DNA from: Rosa chinensis
Taxonomy: Eukaryota; Streptophyta; Magnoliopsida; Rosales; Rosaceae
Length of the DNA stretch: 64,000 nt
Direction: 5' to 3'
Assembly: GCF_002994745.2 (NCBI RefSeq)
Contig: NC_037091.1
Location: 2,845,501 to 2,909,500 of the forward strand
This document shows, piece after piece, positions 23,754-35,937 of this stretch (positions within the stretch are counted from its first letter, which is position 1; every line of letters begins with the position of its first letter). The translations under genes were made by a program, and so were the position numbers. The notes below the pieces were generated by a model, which worked only from the letters and a program-made list of their open reading frames with translations, ran no database searches and had not been told where the DNA came from.

Positions 23754-25630
23754 TATCTCTAGCTCAGTTTTGTATCTAGATTTTTTTATTTTATTCAAAA
23801 GGGTTTATATCCCTAGCTCTTTGGCTAATAGCTACTGTTGGTAGCGATTAGTTTCTCTCCAACAAATTTTTGGCGGAAATAAATTCACGGTGGAAGAAAA
23901 GCTTATAGCTTTCAGCACCTACTATTCCCAAACTTAAAAGGAAAAACACTGGTTGCTTATACACTGAAGTCTAAACATCTTAAGGATTTATTTTATTTAT
24001 TTATATTTTTTTTTTTTGAAATGAAACATCTTAAAGGTTAAAAGCAGGGAAATTTTTCCTTCCGGCTAGAGGCAAAAATACTTCTCTTTCTTTTTTCCTA
24101 CTTTTTAATCTGAAACTTCAATTTCTTAAAGCATCAACGTCACTCACACTCAATGTTAAGGAAGCAAAATTATGTATTCCTTGTATTTACGGGCGTTTCA
24201 TGAACTAAAAAACTGTCAAAAAGATAACCATTATCAATGACTTGGTCCGTTGACATAAATTTTCCTTCGTAAGTAAAATAAAATAAATGTCTAGTAAATA
24301 ACACCCGTTAATAGATGGTAACACAATTATTAAACATGAGAGAAAAATGATAAATGAAGACAAGGAATCTTTATACTAGATTCCTTCCAAGATAAAATCT
24401 ATATCATTCCATAACAAAAAGTTGAATCTATAGTATTCCCTAAACCCTAAACTCAGAGTTGGAGCTCTTTCTTCCTCTAGCTCTATCTCTTTCCTCCACC
24501 ACAATTCCACAACTTGTATTCTCGAGTAAACTCCTTTTAGAGTGGATCGATAGATAATAGTGAATTTTATTCTTCCTAATTATTAACCCTTTAAGATCTT
24601 TTATTCGTTTGGTCGGGAACCCTTTTAAAATCTTAAACAGATTATAGGGCTAGGAATCATTTTCTACACAAGCTCCTCATTCTCAATTGAATTTGTCACT
24701 TTGTGCACCATGCATATAGATTTTTTTTTTTTGGGTGTGTCTGTGTGTCAAATGTAAGTAAATCACAAATTCACCTAGAGTGTGGGGATGACATTACTCT
24801 GTTTCTCTCTTTTTAAGGGTTATGCACTTTTACATCCCGTTCCTCTGAATTAACTATGAGAATTGAGAGCATTAAGGGATTTTTGGTAAAAAGTAGAAAA
24901 AGTAAAAGGAGAACCGGGGAGGAAATAATTACTGACTGGTGAAAATGAAATACGTGCTGCCATGCTGGTGGAGATAAAAAAGAAAATTGATCATGTGAAA
25001 TCACGAATATTTTTAGTCCAACACAATCTAAAGAAAAAAGACCCGTTAGAGTTGATACGTACAAAGCTGTCTTAAATCATTTAAAAATCTAGTCTCTATA
25101 CCACGGCACTACCATGTCAAATCAAATATCAGTTCAACCAGAAATAATATCACTCTCTCTCTCTCTCTCTCTCTCTCTGCAGCTTCTGAAAACAAAAGAA
25201 GAAACTAAAGAATGGTCATGTGCGTGGGAATGGGGCAAACCTGACGAGACCTCACCACGTACTGATTGAGTAGCTAGGTCGAGTCTTTTGGTAATTTTTG
25301 AATTTCATGTAGGTATTTCGGAGCAACCTGCTCACTCGTCTCATATCTCTTTGTCAAATTGTCTCACCCAATCCAGGAAACCAAGGCAATAATTTTGTTA
25401 AGGACCAAAACAAAAAATGTCAGTCGTCTTGGGCTCGTGAAGTGATGGTTTCAGCATAATGTACGCCTCCTTAATTCGTGCTAGCTTAACTCCATCTGAA
25501 GTTGCGCTACTTCTGCTGCTCCTCCTATGCTGCCAAACTAAACGACATTGTTTTTCTCGAGCCTGGAACGATTCCTCTCGTATGTAATTCTGTGATAAAC
25601 CAATTTATACATATTCGTTTTCCATTCAAC
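23754..25630. other. AT-rich intergenic DNA with a CT microsatellite
   Basis: No supported gene. A CT microsatellite lies at 25153-25178. The minus ORF at 24813-25064 and plus ORF at 25502-25693 show no known domain; the latter runs into the hAT-like terminus. Confidence 0.5.
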
Positions 25631-27410
25631 CTGTGCAATAGTGCCGGCCCTGGCTATAGGCCAAATAGGCTTGTGCCTATGGCCCCCCAATGATCATGGG
25701 CCTCAAATTTATTTTACCCTTCTTTATGTCTATGTAGAAAATTAAAGGAAAAAAAAAAACACACACACACACACAATAGCTCGCCTTTGCTTGCAAGTAA
25801 TCTGGCTTTCACAGATTGTTTTCAATTATGGAATTGGAAAGCCTATGAAGATTGGAGGACTTACTTTCAATTTTTCATTCTCTTTAAGCTTGTTGAAGAA
25901 TTTAATTTAATTTTTTTGTCAGCATCAATACTTCGGGAGAATTCTTGGGTACCTTGGTGTTTCCCATACCCTCATTTTGTTAAATATTTTAGACCATTGG
26001 ATTAGTAATATATCCAATGGTTATGCTACTCATTTCCAATAAGCAAAAATGTTAACACAAACTACTAATTGAATTGAAAACAATAAAGCCAATTAATATT
26101 TAATTATCAATTGACAATTCACAATTATGATTTTTCCTTTTTCAAAAAAAATTAAAAGAACCTTCTATCCTAAGTTCACCGAATTACTATTAGTTAAATA
26201 GTCTATATTACTAATTAATTTTATTATTAGTGAATTAATGTTTGATTAATGCTTGTTATTAATGGACAATTACACAATTGAAAATTATGTTTTTTCCTTA
26301 TAAAAAACAAAAACTTCTAACCTAAGTTTGCAAAATTAGTATTAGTTAAGTAGTCTTTATTACGAATTAATTATATCATTAGTAGTTTCCTTAACCAAAT
26401 ATAATTCTTTTTACATGCATTTTATGACAACCACAACAATTAGTGTAAAAATAAATAATATTTGTTTTAAATGTAGTCAAATGAGAACCTACTTTAGGAC
26501 TTATTTACTCAAATGAGAATCTACTTTACTCTAATGAGAACCTATTACAATTACCACTTTTAGGACTTAATTACTCAAATGAGAACCTACTTTACTCTAA
26601 CAAAGACCTTATTTACTTTAATGAGGATTTTTTTTTTCTAATTACCACATGTGTCCTCAAAGTGGTTACATGAGTCCTCAGAGTAGTAAATATTATATAA
26701 AATAGAATATGTATGAGAAATGTTAATGTACATAGCTTTACCCATCCTCATTAGTCATTTGTGTAATAAAATTCTCCCTTGCGTAATGAAAGTAATATAT
26801 TGTGTAGTGTCCATCGTCGAATTAGTAATTACTCTTAATCGAAGTAATTTACCACAAATTCCAACGATTAACAAAAAAATGAAAAGTTTTGTTCTAATTA
26901 TAGTAATTACTCCACCTAAACTAATGTACTAATTTATGGACAATTTAACAAGTATGACAACAAATTTGTTGTCAGAGTTGTAAATCTTTATGTTTTTATC
27001 ATTAATGAAATGATTACTACAATGGCTACACATTTTACCCCAATCACAACAATTGATGTAAAAGCGGTAACTTTTATCCTATTTATAGTAAGGACTAATT
27101 TCAATTTACCCCCCTGAGGTTAGGGGTCGTCATCATGTTAGTCCCTCGAGTTTCAATTTAATCAGTAATACCCTTGTACTCTCCAAATTCATCAACCGTG
27201 TCCAATTTCTACTATTCCGTCCAATTTGGACCGTTAAGTCTGACTTTTGAGGGCTAAAATTGTCATTTCAAGACCAAAAAAAAACTTTTTAATCGTTTTT
27301 TTTTTTTTTTTCATTTTTTTTTTTTTTTCCATTAAAATTTTTTTTTTCTTGTTTTTTTTCTTTTCTTTTTCTACGCTTATTATTATTATTATTATTACTA
27401 TTTTATAATT

Positions 27411-28132
27411 TTGTCTTCAACCTATACACCACAAGTAATAATAGGTTTATAAAAATAAAAAAATACTCTAGGTGGTTAAAAAGCCGCTCGCTGGTCTACG
27501 ATATTTGTGATATATCTCTGATAAAATGAAGAATTTTAGGATATATCTGTAAAATATAATAGGTTCATAAAGTGAAGAATTTTAGGATATATCCCCAATA
27601 AAGTGAAGAAATATCTATAAAATATGATTAAAAAAATAAATACAGATATTTCTTCACTTTATTGGGGATATAAATTCTTCGCTTTATCAGAGATGTTCCA
27701 CAAATATAGTAGACTAGCAAGCGAAGAATTTTAGGATATATCCCCAATAAAGTGAAGAAATATCTGTATTTATTTTTTTAATCATATTTCTTCACTTTAT
27801 TGGGGATATATCCTATTATTCTTCACTTTATAAACCTATTATATTTTATAGATATATTTTACAAATATATGCTAAAAATTTTCGCTTTATCGGAGATATA
27901 TCACAAATATCGTAGACCAGCGAGCGACTTTTTAACCACCTAGAGTATTTTTTTTGTTTTTATAAACCTATTATAACTTGTGGTGTATAGGTTGAAGACA
28001 AAATTTATAAAAATAAAAAAATAAAAAGAAACACCTAGAGTATTTTTTTTTTTTATAAACCTATTATAACTTGTGGTGTATAGGTTGAAGACAAAATAAA
28101 AAATAAAAAAACAATAATAAGAGAAGAAACAG

Positions 28133-28178
<46 letters not shown>

Positions 28179-28313
28179 AAAAACATAATTTTTTTTATAA
28201 TTTGGAGCTCAAAATGACCATTTTACCCCCTACGTGGGGCCCACATAAACAATGGTAATTTTTTTTAATTTTTATAAACCTATTATAACTTGTGGTGTAT
28301 AGGTTGAAGACAA
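27411..28313. repeat. Inner foldback and repeated 24-bp word within element B
   Basis: ACTTGTGGTGTATAGGTTGA (then AGAC) occurs directly near 27976, 28067 and 28288 and inverted at 27411-27435. Between them, 27481-27530 and 27885-27932 form a long inverted repeat (CGCTGGTCTACGATATTTGT against its complement), and 27600-27800 is itself palindromic. Confidence 0.8.
28133..28173. repeat. 41-bp poly(A) run
   Basis: About 41 consecutive A residues inside element B, next to its inner repeat. Its length is likely to be assembly-sensitive. Confidence 0.95.
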
Positions 28314-29913
28314 AATTAAAAAATAATAATAATAATAATAAGCGAAGAAAAAGAAAAGAAAAAACAAGAAAAAAAATTTTAATGAAAAAAGAAAACAGAA
28401 AAAAAAAAGAAAAAAGAAAAAAAATTCTTTTTTTTAAAAGTTTTTTTTTTCTCTCTTGAAATGACCATTTTAGCCCTCAAAAGTCAGACTTAACGGTCCA
28501 AATTGGACGGAATAGTAGAAATTGGACACGGCTGATTAATTTGAAGAGTACAAGGGTGTTACTGATTAAATTGAAACTCGAGGGACTAACATGATAACGA
28601 CCCCTAACCACAGGGGGGTAAACTGAAATTAGTCCTTATAGTAATTACTCGACCTAAACTAATGTACTAATTTATGGACAATTTAACAAGTGCAACAACA
28701 AATTTGTTGTCAAAGGGGTAAATCGTTATATTTTTATCATTAATGGAATAATTACTCAATGACTACATATTTTACCATAACTCGCAACTATTGGTGTAAA
28801 AGCGGTAACTTTTGTTCTGATTGTAGTAATTACTTCAAAAACTATACCATTTACAAGATTACCAACCATTTTACAATTCCGACAACATTTGTGTTGTGAA
28901 CATGGTAAAATTAAAATTAGACCAAAAGATATGTAAAAACTTAGTATTGTAAGGAGCTTCTCCACTTGATAATCAAGGTTCTAAATTTGATAAAAGTTGT
29001 CCAAATATGATATTTACATTTTTGACCACTCAATTACAAGAACCACAACAACTGTTGTCATAAGTCGTAATTGTAGTTCAACTGTGTGTAATTTATTATT
29101 TTGACAATACTTGTTACATGATTTTTAACAATATTACATATCAAGAAAGAGTGTGTTGTTAATATGGTAAATTTTATTTTTAAAAATGACACATGTCGAT
29201 ATTTAATTAGGTAACCTGTGACCAATTCAGTGGGTTTCCACTATATTAATTTACTAAAAGTAAAAAAAATTAAAAAAATAAGGGTATGGCATACATCAAG
29301 GTACCCAAGACGACCCCCAATACTTCGTTTAATCTATTCATGTTCTATTATTCATCTATTCTAAATTTATAGAAGCCTTGGCAATTGGCAAGAAGGAACC
29401 ATTGAATTCGATCAGTTACTATCTAAGTTAAATAGTTCATTGGGTAAATTTCAAGTTTTGGTTTCTCTTTGATGATTTAGATTAATATGGATTTCTTTTT
29501 CGATTTACCTGATATTATGAACTGATGAACAACACCAAAGTTTTACTGTAAGTGGTGTACAACGCAACACATATCTAGAGTTTCATTCAAATGACATGCT
29601 AGTTATTTTTTGTGAATAGATTGTTTTATATATCACAAATTGATTATTTGATTATTGTTATGGTTAATATATAGTTCTTAAAAGATGAAGGTCTTTATCA
29701 TTTTGTTGAAGTCTCTACCTTTATCAAAATTTCAATTTTGATTTCACTACAATGTATTTTTTTCGGTTGCTATACTAACTGACTCTTATTATAGAATATG
29801 ATTATGGGGGTGGAAGAGAAAAGAAGGAAAAGATAGATCACAATTCACCTCATGAACCCTATTTTTTTTATTCGCCTAGCCCTTTAAATCTCAGGGCCGG
29901 CCCTGTTGTGCAT

Positions 29914-30911
29914 CCTCGCCTCCGCTCTCATTTATGTTTAACTAATAAGACCTACGATTAATACGTGAATCATCAAACTTTCTCATAAGTCTGGTGACGG
30001 ATTAGTTTTCTATTGTTATACGTTATGGAAGGCCGGTATTAGCCTCTCAAACTAGTCTACTACTATATGATGGGTTGATTACTTGATTTATTGATATTTC
30101 AATATGCCGAAAGCATGAAAACATACGTCATCGAATATGTTGTTGCTGTCGTTAATAGTTTTGAAGGTTTTGGAATAATCTCAACGAAAGATCATCAGTG
30201 CAAACATAGTGCGGTAATTCTCTTTCTCATGTAAGTTCTTTCAGTCTCATACTCTCATGTTTGTTTTCAATTGAAACAATGTATACATAGTTCAAGACAA
30301 TTCCGCAGTAATATAGGACCCAGTAAACAGAACTGATAGCATGCTTGCAGTAATGAGTTAAAATTGTAAGAATATACAGGACATCTGCGACTTCCAAACA
30401 AAATGATGAAATAAGTCAAACTGACTGTTGTAAAATTAAATTTATTCTCTCGAGTAGAGGAAGTCACATAATCTATAGGCTTTGCCATGCATGTCCAAGG
30501 GTGCATGGGAGCTGCCAACATGTACGTGCTATTTCCCACACATATATAAAAGTGTTCACATCTTATTACTCTGTTTACCGACAAATAGTCTCTCGAATAA
30601 AAACTTCAACAATGATGTGGTGATCGGACTTTTGATTTTTTTTTTTTTTTGAAATAATTAGCCAGATCAATTTGAGTTTGTCGAATTCAAACAAAAAGTC
30701 TACAACATATGTACGAAAGATCAAGTTTGTCTCATGATGGGATTGATTTTGGTTCAAGATTTGTGATCTGGGTTGGTTGGTGTTAATTTAAACAAGTCTC
30801 GCGGGTGAGTTGGTTGGCTTAAGTGGATATTACAAGCCGAGATTATGAGTCTTTGTATTCTTTTGAGTCAAATGTGAATGTAATTCGGTAGTAACTCGTG
30901 CATGTCATACT
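29914..30911. other. Intergenic DNA without a recognised gene
   Basis: AT-rich. The minus ORFs at 30267-30584 and 30575-30757 contain no recognisable domain, and no repeat with matched ends was found. Confidence 0.5.
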
Positions 30912-31260
30912 TGTTGAGAATATATACATCCCACATGGGAAAAATGGGACCTTGCCTATGGGTTTATAAGGGTTTGGGCCACTCCATCCATTGCCAATTG
31001 GTTTTGGATGTGAACCCCAGATTACTTTATCATGGTATCAGAGCGGGTTACCCACGTGTGCATGCCAAACGGCCACACGGGCTCCACGTCACCCAAAAAG
31101 TTGTCCACGTGTATGGCTTGAAAATTCGCCACACGTGCGGGGGCGTGTTGAGAATATATACATCCCACATGGGAAAAATGGGACCTTGCCTATGGGTTTA
31201 TAAGGGTTTGGGCCACTCCATCCAATTGGTTTTGGATGTGAACCCCAGATTACTTTATCA
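30912..31260 (+). mobile_element. TRIM retroelement 1
   Basis: Two direct repeats act as mini-LTRs: 30912-31032 (121 bp) and 31146-31260 (115 bp, 6 bp shorter near CCATCCA). Both begin TGTTGAGAATATATACATCC and end TTTATCA. A primer-binding site TGGTATCAGAGC, complementary to initiator Met-tRNA, directly follows the first repeat. A purine tract (GCGGGGGCG) precedes the second. No coding capacity, and at 349 bp it is very small. TACT occurs on both sides of the element (about 30908-30911 and 31264-31267), but the right copy is 3 bp beyond the expected end, so the TSD is ambiguous. The 140-aa ORF across it is an artefact. Confidence 0.88.
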
Positions 31261-31267
31261 TGGTACT

Positions 31268-33280
31268 CTGGCTATAAGAGTTATAACAGCGATTTATTAT
31301 ATTCGCTCTTTTTTTATAAATTAATTTTCCTTTTTTTTTTTAAGGCCCATGTGACAGTAGGAAAAGACGTACACATGATTTTATAGGTGGACAATGGAAT
31401 GAGCCCTAAATATTAGTTCTTGCCAAATTGGCAAAGACCCATCCGATATCCACAGAGTTGCACTTTGCACACACATGCATGTGAAGCAGCAGCTCCTGCA
31501 AGTTTCTGCACCAGTCTCAGATCATCAGCTACCATTATTTCAACGGGATTTATCGATTTGACCCATTTGCCCATCACCATATGGTTTATCTTCCTGTCTT
31601 TTCAGCTAAACTACTGTCATTTCTATCCATGATCTTACGAGGATAGACCGGTAATTGTCCAAACTGGGTAAAAAGAAAGAAATTCATAGAAGAAGGAAAA
31701 GCAGCCAGCCAAGTAGGTACGGGTCGAGAGGAAAGCCTTTTTTTCGTAGAAAGAAATAAATGCTGTCATATCCTTCTCAACACCCAGACCGAATAAGTTT
31801 ACTGGTCTTTTGGATCCATTCACAGACTGAAATTAATTCCACAGGTAATTCTTCATGACTTCATATCTGTATTGTGTCATTGTGCGTGTACATGAAGCTA
31901 GACGTAGGGATGGTCCCGACCGATATATCTGTAAGTATGTTTATCTCCAAAATTTTGATTAAGAAGTGCATTTTCGTTTAGTCGCTTATTATCATAATAT
32001 ATTCATACACATTATGCTCCCATAACTCTTTCATAACGTATTCGGTATTAATTCTATCTAGTCTAGCTGAAATCCAATCAGAAATACTGATCGAGGACGG
32101 AAATGAGTAAGTTGTACTTTGTTAGTCTCATTTGAATATGTGTTGGTATAGAGAACCGCGGTGGTTTCTTAGATACGATAGTCATCTTCCTTTTAATTTG
32201 AGGTTGATATGTGATGATGAACCAAGGACAAAGAGGATCCCACAGACAGCAGACCATCTCAAGGACCTCTCTTTCCTCTTCTCTTCAACTTCATAAAAAT
32301 CTGTAGAAATTTGTAAACACATATTTGATTCACATGCCTACATGCACCCTGGTGAAGAAATAATGGTAGCTCATCGATGCAGCATGCATGTGGAACCCAT
32401 AATCAGTTATCCTATTTCATGTGTCTGCCTAGTGTCTACTACTACTACTAGTAGCTAGCTTCAAAAACTCAATAATTCAATATACTATTCACTATTTCAC
32501 CATTCAGATTTCAGAGAGATAGTGAGCTTAGACACATTGCAGAATCCACATGCATCAACCATATCATGACCAAGAAACCTCTAAAATGAAAGACCATATA
32601 TAGGTACATATATACCATAAACAATTAAGCTACAAAAAGAGAAAATAAATAGTAGCGAAATAGCTAGAAAGAACATAATAAAGTTGTGTAAGTAGTACGT
32701 GGTCGTCTTTCAATTTTATCTAAAACCAAACTAAAATACAATGAAACTTTTGCAATATGTGGTTAAAGCCCCCAGCTGTACACCCCTTCTATAGGGTATT
32801 TGGTAGAGTACAATAGCTACTGTTAGACCCTTTTCCAAGTATATCACTTTCTCTATTGAAGCTACATTACAGAGAGAAGAAGAAGAAGAGCAAGAAAAAG
32901 AAGATGAAGTTGCTGCTGCTTATAAAGTTTGTGCCTTCAAAACTACCTAAAGTTATAACCATAGCTCATCATCTTATTAATTAATTACATGCCCTGAACT
33001 TCCTTCCATTCTGTCCCTTATATTAACTTTTTAGTAATTAAAAAGAAAAAGAAAAATATATATATCATTATCGGGACGATGATGCATGATGAGGATCATA
33101 AACAATAAGAGATAGAGAGCGTGGATATCTAAACAAAATCTTACATTCCCAACACCGCCCTTGTCCCCCACGTCCAAGCAAGAATCGATAGAGTAAAATA
33201 TAAACATCAAAAGCTAAACAATCAGTAATTAATTAATTACTGGGAGCTAGCTAGATTTGAGATTTTTAATAAGCTACTAG
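31268..33280. other. Intergenic DNA downstream of the EPF-like gene
   Basis: AT-rich, no supported gene. Short ORFs near 31420-31632 (+) and 31635-31823 (-) lack domains. Part of 32900-33340 is probably the EPF-like 3' UTR. Confidence 0.5.

Positions 33281-33308
<28 letters not shown>
33281..33308. repeat. (CT)n microsatellite in the presumed EPF-like 3' UTR
   Basis: Fourteen CT units, about 36 bp beyond the stop codon of the minus-strand EPF-like gene. Confidence 0.9.
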
Positions 33309-33313
<5 letters not shown>

Positions 33314-33343
33314 ACTAATTAGCAGCTAAACTAATAATTAAGA

Positions 33344-33760
33344 TCAAGGCATGAAGAGCTTATTGCCGCACTTGCAGCGCCAAGCTTCTGGGTAATACTC
33401 GAGAGGTATGCTCAGACCTGGCTGAATGGGCACGTGCACCGCCTTGCACGGCGAGCATCTTCCACACTTGGATCTGCATCGCGGCGGCGAAGAACCCGGC
33501 CCTCCCAGTCTCTTCTCGGCCGCAACCTCATCTTCGGTCTCTTGAGGCTGCTGGTGTCGCCCACCTGGAAAATTAAATGAAATAAGTTACTACAGAATTA
33601 GGAACAAAGTTTCGAGGTGAGTTATCGAGAGAGTGCTAGACTAGTTACCGAGTTGTGTTGGAGTAGTACGTATGGCGGAGGCTGAGGTGATGAGGAAGAG
33701 GAAAGCCAAGGCTGTGAGGGTTGAATGGTGATGGTGGCGGCGGTGGCGCAGTACGCCCAT
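33344..33760 (-). CDS. EPIDERMAL PATTERNING FACTOR-like (EPFL) secreted peptide
   Basis: Two exons on the minus strand, 33760-33649 and 33564-33344, joined GT-AG into 110 aa. Both exons are short, so this gene is easy to miss. Residues about 14-29 form a signal peptide (LTALAFLFLITSASA) after a His/Arg-rich start. An acidic propeptide leads to KRLGGPGSSPP, a plausible processing region. The mature C-terminus has six Cys (67, 71, 74, 77, 101, 103) in the EPF arrangement CxxxC-xxC-xxC...CxC, and ends YYPEAWRCKCGNKLFMP. Family members are apoplastic ligands of ERECTA-family receptors with TMM. They tune stomatal density, organ growth and leaf-margin shape. I am confident of the family but not of the numbered paralogue. 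A GA microsatellite (33906-33925) lies about 150 bp upstream of the ATG. Confidence 0.92.
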
Positions 33761-35928
33761 GGCTGAGGTGGAGCTGCGCACGTCAGTAAGTAGCTACAAC
33801 TGGCTGGCCTGAGAGAGAGAAGGTCTGAGACTGATAGAATGGATCGGATGATGTAAAAAATAGAAAAGTCAGGGCTATAACTCAGGAGAGGAAGTTTGAG
33901 GATTCAGAGAGAGAGAGAGAGAGAGTGGTGCTGGTGTTGGTTATGGCAGTGTGGGCGAGCGTGTGGGTTGCAAGACTGGGAGGAGTGGTCTAAGTCAAAA
34001 TTAAGAACAGAACACAGATCGATCAAAAGCTAGAGATGGCATCGAGTTTGTTTTATTGCTTGGCTAAAGGGTGGTAGTGGCCCCCTTCTCCTCCCTGAAT
34101 GATTGTGATGGATTTGAACACAGACCAACTTAGAACCCACATTCACCACAATGCCACTGTAAAAATCATGATCAATGAGAAATTGAGAATGAGGGAAATA
34201 CTTGATGGTCCGGATTTACAGCTCTCCATATATACTTATATACAGCCCTCAAACCATGACTTTTAGTACCTTTAATCTTTGTGCCACGTACTTGCATTAC
34301 AGACCTAATTCACATTGTACGTGTACCGGTATATTGTGCATTGTGATGTCATTTATGTCTTGTTTCTTTCAAATGTAAAACATGTTGCGCGTGTAATTAT
34401 ACACATTTAATTTATACAACATATATAGATCAATAGTATACTTTTAAAAAATCTTAGACGATTGTCATATTTAACTACCCTCTGATACAATCATGACCAC
34501 ACATTCTAGTATTCAAAATGAATAACGTACGGCTACTAATGACCAAAACCCTAATCTTCCGAACCATTTTTTCTTTTCAAGAACTAAGTTCATGTACTGC
34601 AGGTGATACATATGAATCTATTTTGAAAATTAAAGCTACTGCTGCTACTCTACCTTAGGGTTCATAAAGACAGAAATGAGTTGATTAATGGCATACGAGG
34701 AATGACAAATAAAGGAAAGGTGGCTTAAATGTAATATGACCAAAAGCGGGTGGGTTTTCCAGGTAAATTAAAAAAGCGACGCACTATTGAAGGCGCCCGT
34801 GTGGAGGAGAGAATGGAGGAGAAGGATGCTTGTCCTGTACGGGACGAACACAGAACGTATATATCTGAGTCAAGCCTCAACCCCACCGCACCCAATACTC
34901 TATAGAAGCCCACAACCCTCTCTCTATATACTATATACGTACTAGTATACAGTTCTACACCCACCACCATTATTGCTCTCTCTCTCTCTGTCCTATTAAA
35001 TTTCTGGGAGGGACCCTTAATGCAGAGGGCACGAGACCCTACAGTGGGACATGGACACCTTGTTGGTGTTGTTTTATATTGTGGAGTTTTATTTTTGTTT
35101 CAGAGGGTAATTATTTCGAAAAAGAATGAGGGGGAGAAGGAGAAGAATTGTATTAAAGGAAACCCCATGATCTTTCTGTAAGTGCGGGCCTAGGGTTTCA
35201 GAGGGAAAGAGATGAGAGGAGGAGACTGTAAGAGTCGGTGAATCGATCTGGGACGACGTCAGTGAGTGATTTGACGGGTTTTGGGGGTTGGGTTGCATTA
35301 AAGGCTAACAAGAGTAGCTGCCACATTTGAGCTAGCTAGGAGGAGGCCGACGACTCAGAATGATTTGCTGGCTCTCTGGTCATCGTTTTGGTTGCACAAG
35401 GCTAGTCACGTAGGTTTTACGACACACTAGTTTGGTTTGCTTGACAAACCGTTCAAAGGTACTGTCGGACAATTAAAAGCGCTTCTAATCTTGCAAAAAA
35501 AAAAAAAAAACAGTGATAGTTGAACAGTTTTTTTTTTTTTTTTTTTTCATAAAGTATATGTGTTGGTCTTGTTAAACTGTTTTGAGATAATTCATCAATA
35601 TATTTATCTTCTCGGTAGGTATTATCTTTAGAATTCAATCATTAAGTATGTTTACTAAACATTTCCAGTACTCAATATTTACTAATGGTTTGAATTAGAG
35701 TAGGTTGAGCATAAACAGTTAAAAGCTTTCAAAGTTATGAAAATTATTTTTACTGCCTTTTCTCTTAAAGCATGAATGCATGGTGCTTTCTATGTTATGT
35801 AACTAAAAAAGCTTCTCTACATTTGGAAGCTAATAAAAGAGCAATGAAACCTATATAAAAGGCCTATTCGATCTGGTTGTGGTATGATTTCAATAAAAAA
35901 CTCGGAAACCCTAATCTTCGTGTTCTAT
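33761..35928. other. Upstream region of the EPF-like gene
   Basis: Contains the presumed EPF-like promoter and leader, with (GA)n at 33906-33925. T/A homopolymers lie around 35493-35547. The minus ORFs at 34725-34970 and 35089-35298 have no recognised domain, and I see no second gene. Confidence 0.5.
33906..33925. repeat. (GA)n microsatellite upstream of the EPF-like gene
   Basis: Ten GA units in the presumed leader or promoter. Confidence 0.9.
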
Positions 35929-35937
35929 TTAAATTGC

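Larger units (their letters stand above)
27092..28635. mobile_element. Mutator-like element B with long inverted termini
   Basis: A perfect 9-bp TSD, TTATAGTAA, lies at 27083-27091 and 28636-28644. The terminal inverted repeats are about 190 bp, starting GGACTAATTTCA at the left and as the reverse complement at 28635 at the right, with roughly 93-95% identity by eye. The core is almost wholly inverted-repeat and homopolymer DNA, with T-rich sequence on the left and A-rich on the right. There is no coding capacity, so it is a non-autonomous Mutator-like foldback element, the youngest layer of the nest. Confidence 0.9.
26901..28830. repeat. ~190-bp tandem repeat split by element B
   Basis: Copy 1 (26901-27091) and copy 2 (about 28636-28827) align throughout. 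Both run from TAGTAATTACTC through CTAATGTACTAATTTATGG and ACAAATTTGTTGTC to GTAAAAGCGGTAACTTTT. Partial, more divergent copies precede 26901 and follow 28830. Remove element B with one TSD copy and the two units are directly adjacent. Confidence 0.8.
25935..29317. mobile_element. Mutator-like element A, nested in the hAT-like element
   Basis: A perfect 9-bp repeat, CAATACTTC, flanks it at 25926-25934 and 29318-29326. The termini are inverted repeats of about 40 bp: the left begins GGGAGAATTCTTGGGTACC, and the right read in reverse begins GGGGTCGTCTTGGGTACC; both continue into a CCATACCC word. A 9-bp TSD with G-starting termini is characteristic of the Mutator superfamily. The interior is AT-rich without coding capacity and contains ~190-bp tandem repeats plus element B. 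The 326-bp element at 35938-36263 shares its termini. Confidence 0.8.
25639..29905. mobile_element. Decayed hAT-like DNA transposon (outermost of a nest)
   Basis: The left end TAGTGCCGGCCCTG (25639) and right end CAGGGCCGGCCCTG (29892-29905) are near-identical inverted termini. The flanks CTGTGCAA (25631-25638) and TTGTGCAT (29906-29913) match at 6 of 8 positions, consistent with an old 8-bp duplication, the hAT hallmark. Its own sequence is only about 25639-25934 and 29318-29905; the rest is later insertions. No transposase sequence was recognised, so it was probably non-autonomous. Confidence 0.6.

Noticed and set aside
27290..28440. Possible CRISPR-like or satellite array
   Set aside because: The repeats are inverted and homopolymeric parts of a Mutator-like element, without regular spacers, and the genome is eukaryotic.
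30902..31324. 140-aa ORF with an internal duplicated peptide
   Set aside because: The duplication is the two LTRs of TRIM 1 read as protein.
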